A stretch of DNA of 64,000 nt from Rhodopseudomonas_A sp036404135. Lineage in GTDB: Bacteria > Pseudomonadota > Alphaproteobacteria > Rhizobiales > Xanthobacteraceae. Below are positions 1-8,255 of this stretch, piece after piece. Within the stretch, counting starts at the first letter, position 1. Every line of letters starts with the position of its first letter. The stretch lies in NCBI RefSeq assembly GCF_036404135.1, contig NZ_DASWPE010000006.1, forward strand, positions 5,147 to 69,146, read 5' to 3'. Both the position numbers and the translations under genes were made by a program. The notes beneath the pieces were generated by a model, which was given only the letters and a program-made list of their open reading frames with translations, made no database searches and was not told the origin of the DNA.

Positions 1-322
1 TGTCGGGTTTCAGGAACGGCAGCCAGCGCAGTCCTTCGGCCCATTCCAGCGCTACCAGCACGTCGGCCTCGCCCTTGCTGATGGTCGGCGACCACACCCG
101 CTTGCCGAAGCGGACGTGGCTGAACACCGAGCCGCCGCGCTTGGCCATGCCGTGCACTTCGCTCTGCTTGACTTCGAAGCCGCGCCATTGCGCCAGCGCC
201 GCCAGCACCTTTGAGACCATGATGACGCCCTGGCCACCGACCCCGACGATCAGCACGTTGAACGGCGGCTTGCTGGCGAGCGGCGCGACCGCGAGCGAGA
301 CCTCGATGCCGGGTTCACTCAT
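1..322 (-). CDS. iorB: Indolepyruvate ferredoxin oxidoreductase beta subunit, partial (3' end outside window)
   Basis: This is the N-terminal ~107 residues of the beta subunit of indolepyruvate:ferredoxin oxidoreductase. The enzyme oxidatively decarboxylates aryl-pyruvates to aryl-acetyl-CoA with ferredoxin as acceptor. The read-out has the POR-gamma/IorB signature: a glycine-rich NVLIVGVGGQGVIMVSK segment near residues 22-38, then EVHGMAKRGGSVFSHVRFG, typical of this family. The ATG overlaps the TGA of iorA by four bases (ATGA), so the two subunits are translationally coupled. The gene runs off the left edge, so the C-terminus cannot be judged. Identification is confident from motif plus the adjacent iorA. 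Confidence 0.9.
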   Translation of the reverse strand, partial: MSEPGIEVSLAVAPLASKPPFNVLIVGVGGQGVIMVSKVLAALAQWRGFEVKQSEVHGMAKRGGSVFSHVRFGKRVWSPTISKGEADVLVALEWAEGLRWLPFLKPD

Positions 323-2139
323 GGCGTCACCGCCGCTGCAATCTTGATACAGTCGACGGTGCAGACTTGGGCGCACAGCGTGCAGCCGATGCACAGCGCA
401 GGGTCAATCTTGACCCGGTGCCGACCCTCGAACCATTGATCGCTCCAGGTCAGCGCCGGGCAGCCGAGATTCATGCAGGACTGACACGCGGTGCATTGCC
501 CGGCGAGGATTTCGAGCGGCGGGCCTTTGATCTTCACCGGATCTAGCACGCAGGGACGGTTGGAAATCAGCACCGCGACGCCGCGATAAGCGATCGCCTC
601 GCGCAGCGCCTGCTGCGTCGCGGCGAGATCGTAGGAATCCACGGTGCGGACCCATTTGACGCCGATGGCGCGAATCAACGCCGCGTAGTCGATCTGCGGC
701 GCCACTTCGCCGCGCAAGGTCTTGCCGGTGCCGGGATGTTCCTGGCCGCCGGTCATCGCGGTGATGTGGTTGTCGAGCAGCATCACCGCGATGTTGGCCT
801 GGTTGTAGACCGCGTCGATCAGCGCCGGCAGGCCGGCGTGCAGGAACGTCGAGTCGCCGATGGTGGCGACGATCGGCTTGGTCTCGCCGGCCTTCGACAT
901 GCCGATGGCGTTGCCGATCGAGGAGCCCATCGCCACGCAGGTATCGAGGCCGCGCAGCGGATCGAGGCAGCCCAGCGTGTAGCAGCCGATGTCGCCGGCG
1001 ACGCGGGCGCCGGCGGCGCGCACCGCCAGGAAGCTCGAGGTGTGCGGACAGCCGGCGCACAGCACCGGCGGCCGCACCACCAGTTCGGGCGTCCAGCCGT
1101 TGGAGACCGGCTGCGGCGCCAGCAGGCCGGCCTTGACGAAGCCGGCGCGCACCACTTCCGGCGAGAACTCGCCGGCGCGCGGGAACAGCGACTTGCCCGA
1201 CACCGCAAAGCCGAGAGCTGCGATTTCCTTCTCGATCACCGGCTCGAGCTCTTCGACCACGAACACCCGGTCGACCGATTCGCAGAAATCCCGCAGCAAT
1301 TTGTCCGACAACGGCCAGGACGCGCCGAGCTTCAGCACACTGGCGTCGGGCAGCACTTCGCGGACGTAAGGGTAGCAGGTGCCGGCGGTGACGATGCCGA
1401 AGCTGGTGTCGGTGATTTCGCAGGAATTCAGCGCCGAATCGGCGAAATACTCCTTCAACCGTTCCTCACGCTCCAGCACCGCGAGATGGCGCGCCCGCGC
1501 ATGCGCCGGGATCATCACGTTCTTCGAAGGCTTCTCGACAAAGCCGCGCGGCGGCGGCGCGACCCGTTCGCCGACCGCGACGGGACTGCGGGTATGCGAC
1601 AGCCGGGTGGTGCCGCGCACAATCACCGGGGTATCGAAGCGTTCCGAAATCTCGAACGCCAGCTTGGTGTAGTCGAGCGCCTCCTGGGCGTCGGACGGCT
1701 CCAGCACCGGCACCGAGGCCAGCATCGCATAGATCCGGCTGTCCTGCTCGTTCTGCGAACTGTGGATGCCGGGATCGTCGCACACCGTCAGCACCAGGCC
1801 GCCGTTGACGCCGATATAGGCTACCGTCATGAACGCGTCGGCGGCGACGTTGAGGCCGACATGCTTCATCGAGGCCAGCGCGCGCTGCCCGGTGAACGAC
1901 GCGCCGATCGCGACGTCGAGCGCAACCTTTTCGTTGGTCGACCATTGCGCGTGAACGTCGTCGCGCGGATAGCTCGCGAGATTTTCCAGGATTTCGGTGC
2001 TGGGCGTGCCGGGATAGCCGGCGGCGACCTTGACGCCAGCTTCCCAGGCGCCGCGGGCGATCGCTTCGTTGCCGGTGAGCGGGCGGTACTCGCTAGCCTC
2101 GCGCTGCAATGGCTCGGTCGATCGCCGTGGTGTATGCAT
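319..2139 (-). CDS. iorA: Indolepyruvate ferredoxin oxidoreductase alpha subunit
   Basis: This 606-residue cytoplasmic subunit is the catalytic partner of IorB. It has an N-terminal pyrimidine-binding domain (GYPGTPSTEI near residues 39-48), a thiamine-diphosphate domain with GDIGCYTLG and GDSTFLHAG segments, and a C-terminal two-cluster ferredoxin domain. That domain shows C-x2-C-x2-C-x4-C followed by C-x2-C-x2-C-x3-C, enough for two [4Fe-4S] clusters. The reading frame opens at 2190, but ATG 2139 follows a strong GGAGG about six bases upstream and is preferred. The gene is divergent from paaX. The product, phenylacetyl-CoA from phenylpyruvate, is the substrate of the PaaABCE epoxidase encoded next door. 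Confidence 0.93.
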   Translation of the reverse strand: MHTPRRSTEPLQREASEYRPLTGNEAIARGAWEAGVKVAAGYPGTPSTEILENLASYPRDDVHAQWSTNEKVALDVAIGASFTGQRALASMKHVGLNVAADAFMTVAYIGVNGGLVLTVCDDPGIHSSQNEQDSRIYAMLASVPVLEPSDAQEALDYTKLAFEISERFDTPVIVRGTTRLSHTRSPVAVGERVAPPPRGFVEKPSKNVMIPAHARARHLAVLEREERLKEYFADSALNSCEITDTSFGIVTAGTCYPYVREVLPDASVLKLGASWPLSDKLLRDFCESVDRVFVVEELEPVIEKEIAALGFAVSGKSLFPRAGEFSPEVVRAGFVKAGLLAPQPVSNGWTPELVVRPPVLCAGCPHTSSFLAVRAAGARVAGDIGCYTLGCLDPLRGLDTCVAMGSSIGNAIGMSKAGETKPIVATIGDSTFLHAGLPALIDAVYNQANIAVMLLDNHITAMTGGQEHPGTGKTLRGEVAPQIDYAALIRAIGVKWVRTVDSYDLAATQQALREAIAYRGVAVLISNRPCVLDPVKIKGPPLEILAGQCTACQSCMNLGCPALTWSDQWFEGRHRVKIDPALCIGCTLCAQVCTVDCIKIAAAVTP

Positions 2140-2399
2140 TGCGTAGCCTCCTTCAGCGTACGCCGCCGCGGCGATCAGCCCAAGGTACACACCATTCCAA
2201 ATCTACCTCTGAACGTAATTGAGCTATGTCAACGGCAGCTCATGCCTTAGTCATACGCTGATCAATGTTGTTGCAGGCGGCGTCAGGCGCGGCGCTTGCT
2301 ACTCGTTCTGAGCCGCGATCGGGCCGCCGCCGCGCCCGCCCTGATGCGAGTTCTTCGCGAGATTTGGCGTGCGCCGCAAAATCCGTTACGGCTATCGCC

Positions 2400-3266
2400 A
2401 TGGCCGCTCATCCGTTGTCGCGCATCGTCAACCGTTTCAAGCGTGAACCGTCACGCACCGGATCACTGATCATCACCTTCTATGGCGATGCGATCCTGCC
2501 GCGCGGCGGATCGCTGTGGCTCGGCACGCTGTTGCAGTTTCTCGAACTGCTCGACACCGACGGTGGCGTGGTGCGCACCGCGGTATCGCGGCTCGCCGCC
2601 GACGGCTGGCTGGCGCGCGACAAGATCGGCCGCAAGAGCTTTTACAAGCTCGCGGCCGATGGGCGGGACCGCTTCGAACTGGCGGTCCGCCACGTCTATA
2701 ATCCGCAACCGTCGACCGCGGCGGGGCGGTTCGAAGTGCTGCTGATCGGCAATGGCGCCGACCGCGAAGCGTCGCGCGCGGTCCTGAGCGAGGCCGGCTT
2801 CGGCAATCCGATGCCCGGGGTATGGGTGGCGCCGTCAGGCGTCGCGGTGCCGGCGCTGGCGGAAGGCACGATCCGGCTCGCGGCGAGCGCCGACGACGCC
2901 ATGGGCTGGCGGCTGATCGGCGCAAGCTGGCCCCTGGAGGCCATCGCCGCCTCGTACCGCGATTTCCTCAAGACCTTTGCGCCGCTGCAAGATTGGGTCG
3001 AGGGCGCCGAAGCGCTCGAGCCGGCGGACGCCATGCTGGCGCGCATCCTGCTGATCCATCACTACCGCCGCGTCATCCTGCGCGATCCGTTGCTGCCGGA
3101 CGCGCTGCTGCCGGCGGATTGGCCGGCACCGCCGGCCCGCGCGTTTTGCGGAGCAATCTATCGCGCGCTGCTGCCGGCCTCCGAGCAATGGCTTGATAAT
3201 CATGGCGAAAGCGCCTCCGGCCCGCTGCCGCCGCCGGGCCGCGAACTGGCGCTGCGGTTTCGCTAG
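2400..3266 (+). CDS. paaX: Phenylacetic acid degradation operon repressor PaaX
   Basis: This 288-residue transcriptional repressor belongs to the PaaX family, whose members bind paa promoters and are released by phenylacetyl-CoA. An N-terminal winged-helix region (SLIITFYGDAILPRGG, then LLDTDGGVVRTAVSRLAADGWL, near residues 21-65) matches the family. The central and C-terminal domains are also of the usual length. The ATG at 2400 starts 17 residues before the conserved domain and lacks a clear ribosome binding site. A longer reading from 2265 exists but its first 45 residues look non-coding. It lies directly upstream of paaA on the same strand, with a 87-base gap carrying two dyads, consistent with local control. 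Confidence 0.88.
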   Translation: MAAHPLSRIVNRFKREPSRTGSLIITFYGDAILPRGGSLWLGTLLQFLELLDTDGGVVRTAVSRLAADGWLARDKIGRKSFYKLAADGRDRFELAVRHVYNPQPSTAAGRFEVLLIGNGADREASRAVLSEAGFGNPMPGVWVAPSGVAVPALAEGTIRLAASADDAMGWRLIGASWPLEAIAASYRDFLKTFAPLQDWVEGAEALEPADAMLARILLIHHYRRVILRDPLLPDALLPADWPAPPARAFCGAIYRALLPASEQWLDNHGESASGPLPPPGRELALRFR

Positions 3267-3280
3267 CGGCCGGAAATATG

Positions 3281-3331
3281 TTACAAGAATGACTTGCAAT
3301 AGCCGTTTTATGTTATATGTTGCAGATAACA
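3281..3331 (+). promoter_or_regulatory. Candidate paaA promoter with PaaX operator dyads
   Basis: Two inverted repeats lie between paaX and paaA. TTACAAG at 3281-3287 faces CTTGCAA at 3293-3299 (one mismatch, 5-base spacer). TGTTAT at 3311-3316 faces ATAACA at 3326-3331 (perfect, 9-base spacer). A weak sigma-70-like pair, TTGCAA (3294-3299) and TATGTT (3316-3321) with a 16-base spacer, overlaps both. This position suits a PaaX operator, but I did not match it to a published consensus. The assignment is inference from symmetry and context. Confidence 0.4.
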
Positions 3332-3353
3332 AGACCCTAGGGAGCCGAGCGCC

Positions 3354-4355
3354 ATGTATACCCAGGCCCTCAATGCGCCGCAGAGCGACGAGCGGAACCT
3401 GGAAGACGCCGGGCAATCGGCGCGGTTCGAAGCGCGCATCGCCGAGGAGCAGCGCATCGAGCCCAACGATTGGATGCCTGAGGCCTATCGCAAGACGCTG
3501 ACCAGGCAGATCTCGCAGCACGCGCATTCCGAAATCGTCGGCATGCTGCCGGAAGGCAATTGGATCACCCGGGCGCCGACGCTGCGCCGCAAGGCGGCAT
3601 TGCTTGCCAAGGTGCAGGACGAATGCGGCCACGGCCTTTATCTCTATGCCGCCGCCGAAACCCTCGGCTCGTCGCGCGAAGAGCTGGTCGACCAGCTGTT
3701 GAGCGGCAAGGCGAAATACTCCTCGATCTTCAACTACCCGACGCTGAGCTGGGCCGACATCGGCGCAATCGGCTGGCTGGTCGATGGCGCGGCGATCATG
3801 AACCAGATCCCGCTGAGCCGCTGCTCTTACGGCCCCTATGCGCGGGCGATGATCCGGGTCTGCAAGGAGGAATCCTTTCACCAGCGCCAGGGCTACGAGA
3901 CCATGCTGACGCTGTCGCGCGGCACCCAGGAGCAAAAGACGATGGCGCAGGACGCGCTGAACCGCTGGTGGTGGCCGTGCCTGATGATGTTCGGTCCGCC
4001 GGACCAGGCGAGCCAGCACGGCGATCAATCCACCCGCTGGAAGATCAAGCGCTTCAGCAACGACGAGCTGCGACAGAAATTCGTCGATGCCACGGTGCCG
4101 CAGGCGCATTATCTCGGGCTGACGATCGCCGACGCTGAGCTGCGCTTCAACGAAGCGACGCAGCATTGGGACTATGGCGCGATCGACTGGCAGGAATTTT
4201 CCGACGTGCTGGCCGGCTTTGGGCCGTGCAACCGCGATCGCCTGGTGGCGCGCCGCAAGGCCCATGACGACGGCGCCTGGGTGCGCGAAGCGGCAGCCGC
4301 CTATGCCGACAAACAGCGCACGCGGCGCAAGACGGCCAACGCAGCTGCGGCGTGA
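3354..4355 (+). CDS. paaA: 1,2-phenylacetyl-CoA epoxidase catalytic subunit PaaA
   Basis: This 333-residue ferritin-like di-iron oxygenase subunit epoxidises phenylacetyl-CoA to the ring-1,2-epoxide within the PaaABCE complex. Two ExxH iron-binding motifs are present: DECGH (Glu90, His93) and KEESFH (Glu173, His176), both in the expected helices and context. Length is close to that of characterised PaaA proteins (about 310). GGGAG lies about ten bases before the ATG. It opens the paaABCDE operon, but a 295-base gap holding a palindromic repeat separates it from paaB. Cytoplasmic. Confidence 0.96.
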   Translation: MYTQALNAPQSDERNLEDAGQSARFEARIAEEQRIEPNDWMPEAYRKTLTRQISQHAHSEIVGMLPEGNWITRAPTLRRKAALLAKVQDECGHGLYLYAAAETLGSSREELVDQLLSGKAKYSSIFNYPTLSWADIGAIGWLVDGAAIMNQIPLSRCSYGPYARAMIRVCKEESFHQRQGYETMLTLSRGTQEQKTMAQDALNRWWWPCLMMFGPPDQASQHGDQSTRWKIKRFSNDELRQKFVDATVPQAHYLGLTIADAELRFNEATQHWDYGAIDWQEFSDVLAGFGPCNRDRLVARRKAHDDGAWVREAAAAYADKQRTRRKTANAAAA

Positions 4356-4420
4356 GCGCTGGGCGATGACGAGCGCACAGCTCATGGACAACGCCCCTTA
4401 CGGTCGCGGCCGCAGTTCAA

Positions 4421-4563
4421 TCCCTCCCCCTTGCGGGGGAGGGTCGGCCGAGCGCCGGCGATGCGCAGCATCGTCGGCAGCGGAGGCCGGGGTGGGGGTG
4501 CGGCGAGCCGCTCGACCGTGGCTTCCCCCACCCCCGACCCCTCCCCGCAAGGGGGAGGGGAGC
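4421..4563. repeat. Palindromic intergenic repeat, family E (paaA-paaB gap)
   Basis: This self-complementary element has a left arm of CCCTCCCCCTTGCGGGGGAG type at 4422-4444 and a right arm at 4523-4562 ending in CCCGCAAGGGGGAGGGG. Each arm also forms its own small hairpin. The same design recurs at 49712-49866. It fills most of the 295-base paaA-paaB gap, and nothing coding was found in the remainder. It may fold in the paa transcript and influence message stability (inference). Confidence 0.75.
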
Positions 4564-4650
4564 GCGCTGCCGATGCGGCGGCACAGAGTTCATAACTGAT
4601 CGAGACCACGCGATATAGGCCACGATAGATCCGCAAAGCAGGAGCCCATC

Positions 4651-4938
4651 ATGAGCGAGCCGAACAGTCAGCTCTGGGAAGTGTTCATCCGCAGCCGCAA
4701 CGGGCTCGCGCATAAGCACGCCGGCTCATTGCACGCTGCCGACGCCACGCTGGCGCTGCAGGCGGCGCGCGACGTCTACACCCGGCGCGGCGAAGGCCTG
4801 TCGATCTGGGTGGTGCCGTCCACCGCCATCACCGCCTCCGACCCGGCCGAGGTCGGCATGCTGTTCGAACCGGCGCAGTCCAAGATCTATCGCCATCCGA
4901 CGTTCTACGAGGTGCCGGAGGAAGTCGGGCATATGTAA
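4651..4938 (+). CDS. paaB: 1,2-phenylacetyl-CoA epoxidase subunit PaaB
   Basis: This 95-residue protein is the small structural subunit of the phenylacetyl-CoA epoxidase. The start LWEVFIRSRNGLAHKHAGS and the downstream A..A..ARDVYTRRGEGLSIWVV pattern are characteristic of PaaB, and the length is exactly typical. GGAG sits about seven bases ahead of the ATG. It is needed for complex assembly rather than catalysis (family knowledge). It lies between paaA and paaC, with repeat elements on both sides. Confidence 0.95.
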   Translation: MSEPNSQLWEVFIRSRNGLAHKHAGSLHAADATLALQAARDVYTRRGEGLSIWVVPSTAITASDPAEVGMLFEPAQSKIYRHPTFYEVPEEVGHM

Positions 4939-4947
4939 GCGCCTCCG

Positions 4948-5057
4948 CGTCATTGCGAGCCACCGGCGGGCGCGAAGCGCTAGCCGATGAGCGAAGCAAT
5001 CCAGCGGCATCACATGCGGCCCTGGATTGCTTCGTCGCTTCGCTCACAGCAATGACG
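4948..5057. repeat. Palindromic intergenic repeat, family B (paaB-paaC gap)
   Basis: The element starts with CGTCATTGCGAGC and ends with the complementary GCTCACAGCAATGACG. Inner arms GAAGCAATCCAG and CTGGATTGCTTCG pair around a short loop, giving one long imperfect hairpin. A second copy starts at 63901 and runs off the window. It begins ten bases after the paaB stop and ends 48 bases before paaC, so it lies inside the operon transcript. Confidence 0.8.
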
Positions 5058-5105
5058 CAGCTATCGCATCGCGATTGTCGCCCACGCAGAAGGACGTTGA
5101 ACGAT

Positions 5106-5882
5106 ATGGCCACCGCATCGATCGCAATCGCCGAAACCCCGCTGGTCAACTACGCGCTGCGCCGCGGCGACGACGCGCTGATCCTCGGCCATCGGCTGTC
5201 CGAGTGGTGCGGTCACGCGCCGATGCTGGAAGAGGACATGGCGCTGGCCAATATCGGCCTCGACCTGATCGGCCAGGCGCGCGAACTCTACAGCTACGCC
5301 GCGCAGGCCGAGGGCGCGGCCAACACCGAGGACAGCCTCGCCTATCTGCGCGACGTCCGGCAATATCGCAACCTGCTGCTGGTCGAGCAGCCGAACGGCG
5401 ACTTCGCCCGCACCATGCTGCGGCAATTGTTCTATTCGGCGTTTGCCGATCCGTATTGGCGGGCGATGATGGGCTCCACCGATCCGACGCTGGCGGCGAT
5501 CGCCGCGAAGTCGGAAAAGGAAAGCGCCTATCACCTGCGCCACGCGTCCGAATGGGTGATCAGGCTCGGCGACGGCACCGACGAAAGTCATCGCCGCACC
5601 CAGGTGGCGGTCGACGAACTGTGGGCCTTCACCGGCGAGTTGTTTCATACCGACGAGAGCGACGCTGCGCTGATCAAAGACGGCATCGCGATCGACCCGG
5701 AGCGCCTGCGCGCCGGCTGGTCCGACACCATCGCGAGCGTGCTTGAGCGGGCGACGTTGCGCCGCCCGAGTTCCGAGTGGATGCAGAAGGGCGGCCGCGC
5801 CGGCCAGCACAGCGAACACCTCGGCCATCTGCTTTGCGAATTGCAGTGGCTGCAGCGCAGCTTTCCGGGGGCGACATGGTAA
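5106..5882 (+). CDS. paaC: 1,2-phenylacetyl-CoA epoxidase subunit PaaC
   Basis: This 258-residue ferritin-like subunit pairs with PaaA in the epoxidase core but lacks a full di-iron site. Recognisable PaaC segments are LRRGDDALILGHRLSEWCGHAP (near residues 17-38), the ALANIGLDLIGQARELYSYA helix, and the KESAYHLRHASEWVIRLGDGT helix. The ATG at 5106 is preceded by AGAAGGA. An in-frame upstream opening at 4953 lies within the repeat and is rejected. Its last seven bases overlap the start of paaD. Confidence 0.94.
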   Translation: MATASIAIAETPLVNYALRRGDDALILGHRLSEWCGHAPMLEEDMALANIGLDLIGQARELYSYAAQAEGAANTEDSLAYLRDVRQYRNLLLVEQPNGDFARTMLRQLFYSAFADPYWRAMMGSTDPTLAAIAAKSEKESAYHLRHASEWVIRLGDGTDESHRRTQVAVDELWAFTGELFHTDESDAALIKDGIAIDPERLRAGWSDTIASVLERATLRRPSSEWMQKGGRAGQHSEHLGHLLCELQWLQRSFPGATW

Positions 5883-6379
5883 CGCTTGCCCGCGACATCG
5901 GCGATCTGCGGCGGCGCGCCTGGACTGCCGCTGCCACGGTGGTCGATCCGGAAATTCCGGTTTTGACCATCGAAGACCTCGGAGTATTGCGCGACGTTAC
6001 GGTGACCGATGGTCATGTCGAAGTGGCGATCACGCCGACCTATTCCGGCTGCCCGGCGATGAGCATGATCGCGCTCGAGATCGAACTGGCGCTGGCACGC
6101 GAAGGCATCCGCGATCCGAAGATCACCACCGTGCTGTCGCCGGCCTGGACCACCGACTGGATGAGCGACGACGGCCGCCGCAAGCTGCGCGACTACGGCA
6201 TCGCGCCGCCGGTTGCGGGCGGCGGCCGCCGCGCGCTGTTCGGCGAGCAACAGGTCGCCTGCCCGCAATGCGGCTCGACCGCCACCGAGCTGCTGTCGGA
6301 ATTCGGCTCGACCTCCTGCAAGGCGCTGTGGCGCTGCCGCAATTGCCGCGAGCCGTTCGATTACTTCAAATGCCATTGA
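5876..6379 (+). CDS. paaD: Phenylacetate-CoA oxygenase maturation factor PaaD
   Basis: This 167-residue protein has an N-terminal MIP18/SufT-like domain (VVDPEIPVLTIEDLGVLRDV, with the SGCPAM cysteine loop). A C-terminal zinc-ribbon-like tail carries CPQCGS and CRNCREPFDYFKCH. PaaD is needed for the Paa epoxidase to function, probably in iron-sulfur or di-iron maturation (family knowledge, mechanism unsettled). The chosen ATG at 5876 overlaps the paaC stop by seven bases. A longer in-frame reading from 5777 overlaps paaC and is not needed. Confidence 0.92.
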   Translation: MVTLARDIGDLRRRAWTAAATVVDPEIPVLTIEDLGVLRDVTVTDGHVEVAITPTYSGCPAMSMIALEIELALAREGIRDPKITTVLSPAWTTDWMSDDGRRKLRDYGIAPPVAGGGRRALFGEQQVACPQCGSTATELLSEFGSTSCKALWRCRNCREPFDYFKCH

Positions 6380-6432
6380 TGACTTGCGACATGACGTCCG
6401 AAGCTGCTCAGGAGCTCGCTATATTATCCGCC

Positions 6433-6555
6433 GTCATTCCGGGGCGCGAGCAGTTCGCTGCGAGCGAACCCGGAATCTTGCCGCGGGTTGATGGGCCGGG
6501 GCACGTCGCGAGATTCCGGGTTCGCTCGGCCTTTCGGCCTCGTGCCCGGAATGAC
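6433..6555. repeat. Palindromic intergenic repeat, family A (paaD-paaE gap)
   Basis: The element opens with CGTCATTCCGGGGCGCGAG and closes with the complementary CCCGGAATGAC. Inner complementary arms CGAACCCGGAATCT and AGATTCCGGGTTCGC let it fold as two stacked hairpins. Copies occur at 7748-7872 and 12697-12806, with a shortened one at 63772-63822. It accounts for most of the 213 bases between paaD and paaE. Confidence 0.85.
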
Positions 6556-6592
6556 TCTGTCTTTCATGTCTATCGGACGGTGAGTTGAGCGA

Positions 6593-7678
6593 ATGATGAT
6601 GTCCCACACCCCGAAATTCCATCGCCTGGCGATTGCCGACTTGCGTCGCGAAACGCAAGACGCGGTGTCGATGAGCTTTACGATCCCCGATGAGCTCGCC
6701 GCCGACTACGCCTTCGCGCCGGGACAATACCTCACGCTGCGCACCACGCTCGACGGCGAAGAACTGCGGCGCTCCTATTCGATCTGCTCCGGCCCCGACG
6801 ATCGCGAGCTGCGCATCGCGGTGAAGAAGGTCAATGGCGGCGTGTTCTCTGGCTTTGCGTTGGAGCAGCTGAAATCCGGCGACGAGATCGAGGTGATGAC
6901 GCCGACCGGCCGGTTCGGCGTGGCGCACGTACCGGATCAGGCGCGGATCCATGTCGGCTTCGCCGCCGGCTCCGGCATCACGCCCTTGATCTCGATCATC
7001 CGCGGCATCCTGGCGCGCGAGCCGAACAGCCGGTTCTTCCTGTTCTACGGCAATCGCACGACCTCGAACATTCTATTTCGCCAAGCGCTGCAGGATCTGA
7101 AGGACCGCTTCATGGCGCGCTTTGCGGTGTTTCATGTCTTGTCACAAGAGGAGCAGGAGCTGCCGATCCTGCACGGCCGGCTCGACCGCGAGCGGGTGAC
7201 GCTGCTGCTGCGCGCGATGCTGCCGGCGCAGGCGATCGATCACGTCTTCATCTGCGGCCCCAGCGCGATGAGCGAGGAAATCGCTTCGACCTGCGCCGGG
7301 CTCGGCGTGCCGGAGGATCGCGTGCACGTCGAACGCTTCGTCGCGGGTTCCGGCGGCAAGCCGCGGCCCGCCCCGGTGGTCGCGCCGGAAGCGCCGCCCA
7401 AGGCGATCGCGTCGCTGATCATCGACGGCAAGCGCAAGGACGTGCCCGTTGCCGAAAGGGAAGCCATCCTCGACGCAGCATTGCGCGCCGGCCTCGACCT
7501 GACCTATGCCTGCAAGGGGGGGATGTGCTCGACCTGCCGCGCCAAGGTGGTCGAAGGCAAGACACACATGGACGTCAACTACGCGCTGGAGCCGTGGGAG
7601 CTGAAAGCCGGATTCGTGCTGACCTGCCAGGCCCATGCCGTGTCGGACCGCGTGGTGATCGATTACGACGCGGTGTGA
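6593..7678 (+). CDS. paaE: 1,2-phenylacetyl-CoA epoxidase reductase subunit PaaE
   Basis: This 361-residue NADPH-dependent reductase passes electrons to the PaaAC di-iron centre. Order of domains: FAD-binding with RRSYSICSG near residues 59-67, NAD(P)-binding with GFAAGSGITPLISIIRG and CGPSAM, and a C-terminal plant-type [2Fe-2S] domain. Its ligands are Cys307, Cys312, Cys315 and Cys345 in the CKGGMCSTC motif and the later LTCQAH. Three ATG-type codons precede SHTPKF (6593, 6596, 6599); 6593 is listed but the start is uncertain by two codons. It ends the paaABCDE operon. Confidence 0.95.
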   Translation: MMMSHTPKFHRLAIADLRRETQDAVSMSFTIPDELAADYAFAPGQYLTLRTTLDGEELRRSYSICSGPDDRELRIAVKKVNGGVFSGFALEQLKSGDEIEVMTPTGRFGVAHVPDQARIHVGFAAGSGITPLISIIRGILAREPNSRFFLFYGNRTTSNILFRQALQDLKDRFMARFAVFHVLSQEEQELPILHGRLDRERVTLLLRAMLPAQAIDHVFICGPSAMSEEIASTCAGLGVPEDRVHVERFVAGSGGKPRPAPVVAPEAPPKAIASLIIDGKRKDVPVAEREAILDAALRAGLDLTYACKGGMCSTCRAKVVEGKTHMDVNYALEPWELKAGFVLTCQAHAVSDRVVIDYDAV

Positions 7679-7747
7679 CGCCCGCGTATGAGGCGCCTGC
7701 GGGTGAGCGGCTGCCGAGTGAAAGCGACGCTCGACCAACAACCCCAT

Positions 7748-7872
7748 CGTCATTCCGGGGCGCGAGGGCGATAGCCCGGGCGAACCCGGAATCTTGCCGC
7801 TGGGGACGACTTGGACGTGTCGCGAGATTCCGGGTTCGCTCGCAGCTTTGCTGCGCGCGCCCCGGAATGACG
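7748..7872. repeat. Palindromic intergenic repeat, family A (after paaE)
   Basis: Same architecture as the element at 6433: CGTCATTCCGGGGCGCGAG at the left, CCCCGGAATGACG at the right, inner arms CGAACCCGGAATCTTG and CGAGATTCCGGGTTCGC. It lies 70 bases after paaE, between convergent paaE and the EthD-like gene. It could double as a transcription barrier, though no T-run follows. Confidence 0.85.
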
Positions 7873-7943
7873 GTTCAATATTGGTCGCTACATCATTCCA
7901 CTTGAACAGCGCAGCCCATCGAACAGCTCAACCCACCCCGGTC

Positions 7944-8255
7944 CTATTGCAAAATATCGTTGATCTGCAGCGACGGCTGGCTGTTGGAGAAGTGCGGGAT
8001 GTCGGCGAAGATCTCGCGGCCATGCGCCTTGCCGGCGGCCTTGAAGGCGTCGAGCGATTCGAAGGTCAACAGCGCCATCATCTGGTAGTCCGGCGCGATG
8101 CCGTCGGGTTTGCCGATGCCGCGCAGCACCTGGACATTGCTCATGCCGAGCGGCGACCAATGCTGTTTCAAGAGCGGAATATGCTTGTGCAGATAATAAT
8201 CGAGATCGAATGTCGATTCGGTTCCGGCCGGATACATCACCGTGACGAGAATCAT
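7944..8255 (-). CDS. EthD-family small dimeric protein
   Basis: This 103-residue protein has the EthD/dimeric alpha-beta barrel pattern: ILVTVMYPAG, then FDLDYYLHKHIPLLKQHW, and a MALLTFESLDAFKAA strand-helix. EthD-like proteins often sit in catabolic clusters as small accessory or monooxygenase-like proteins; the function here is unknown. GGAGG lies about five bases upstream of the ATG. It is 138 bases downstream of the TetR gene on the same strand and may be its last operon member or have its own promoter. Confidence 0.75.
   Translation of the reverse strand: MILVTVMYPAGTESTFDLDYYLHKHIPLLKQHWSPLGMSNVQVLRGIGKPDGIAPDYQMMALLTFESLDAFKAAGKAHGREIFADIPHFSNSQPSLQINDILQ

Noticed and set aside
736..2250. 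Long open frame on the plus strand opposite iorA
   Set aside because: It is an antisense shadow of the GC-rich iorA gene; the translation is Arg/His/Gly-rich with no recognisable domain.
2835..4391. 518-codon minus-strand frame over paaX and paaA
   Set aside because: It spans two clearly coding genes and their promoter on the other strand, has low-complexity Arg/Gln-rich translation and no ribosome site.
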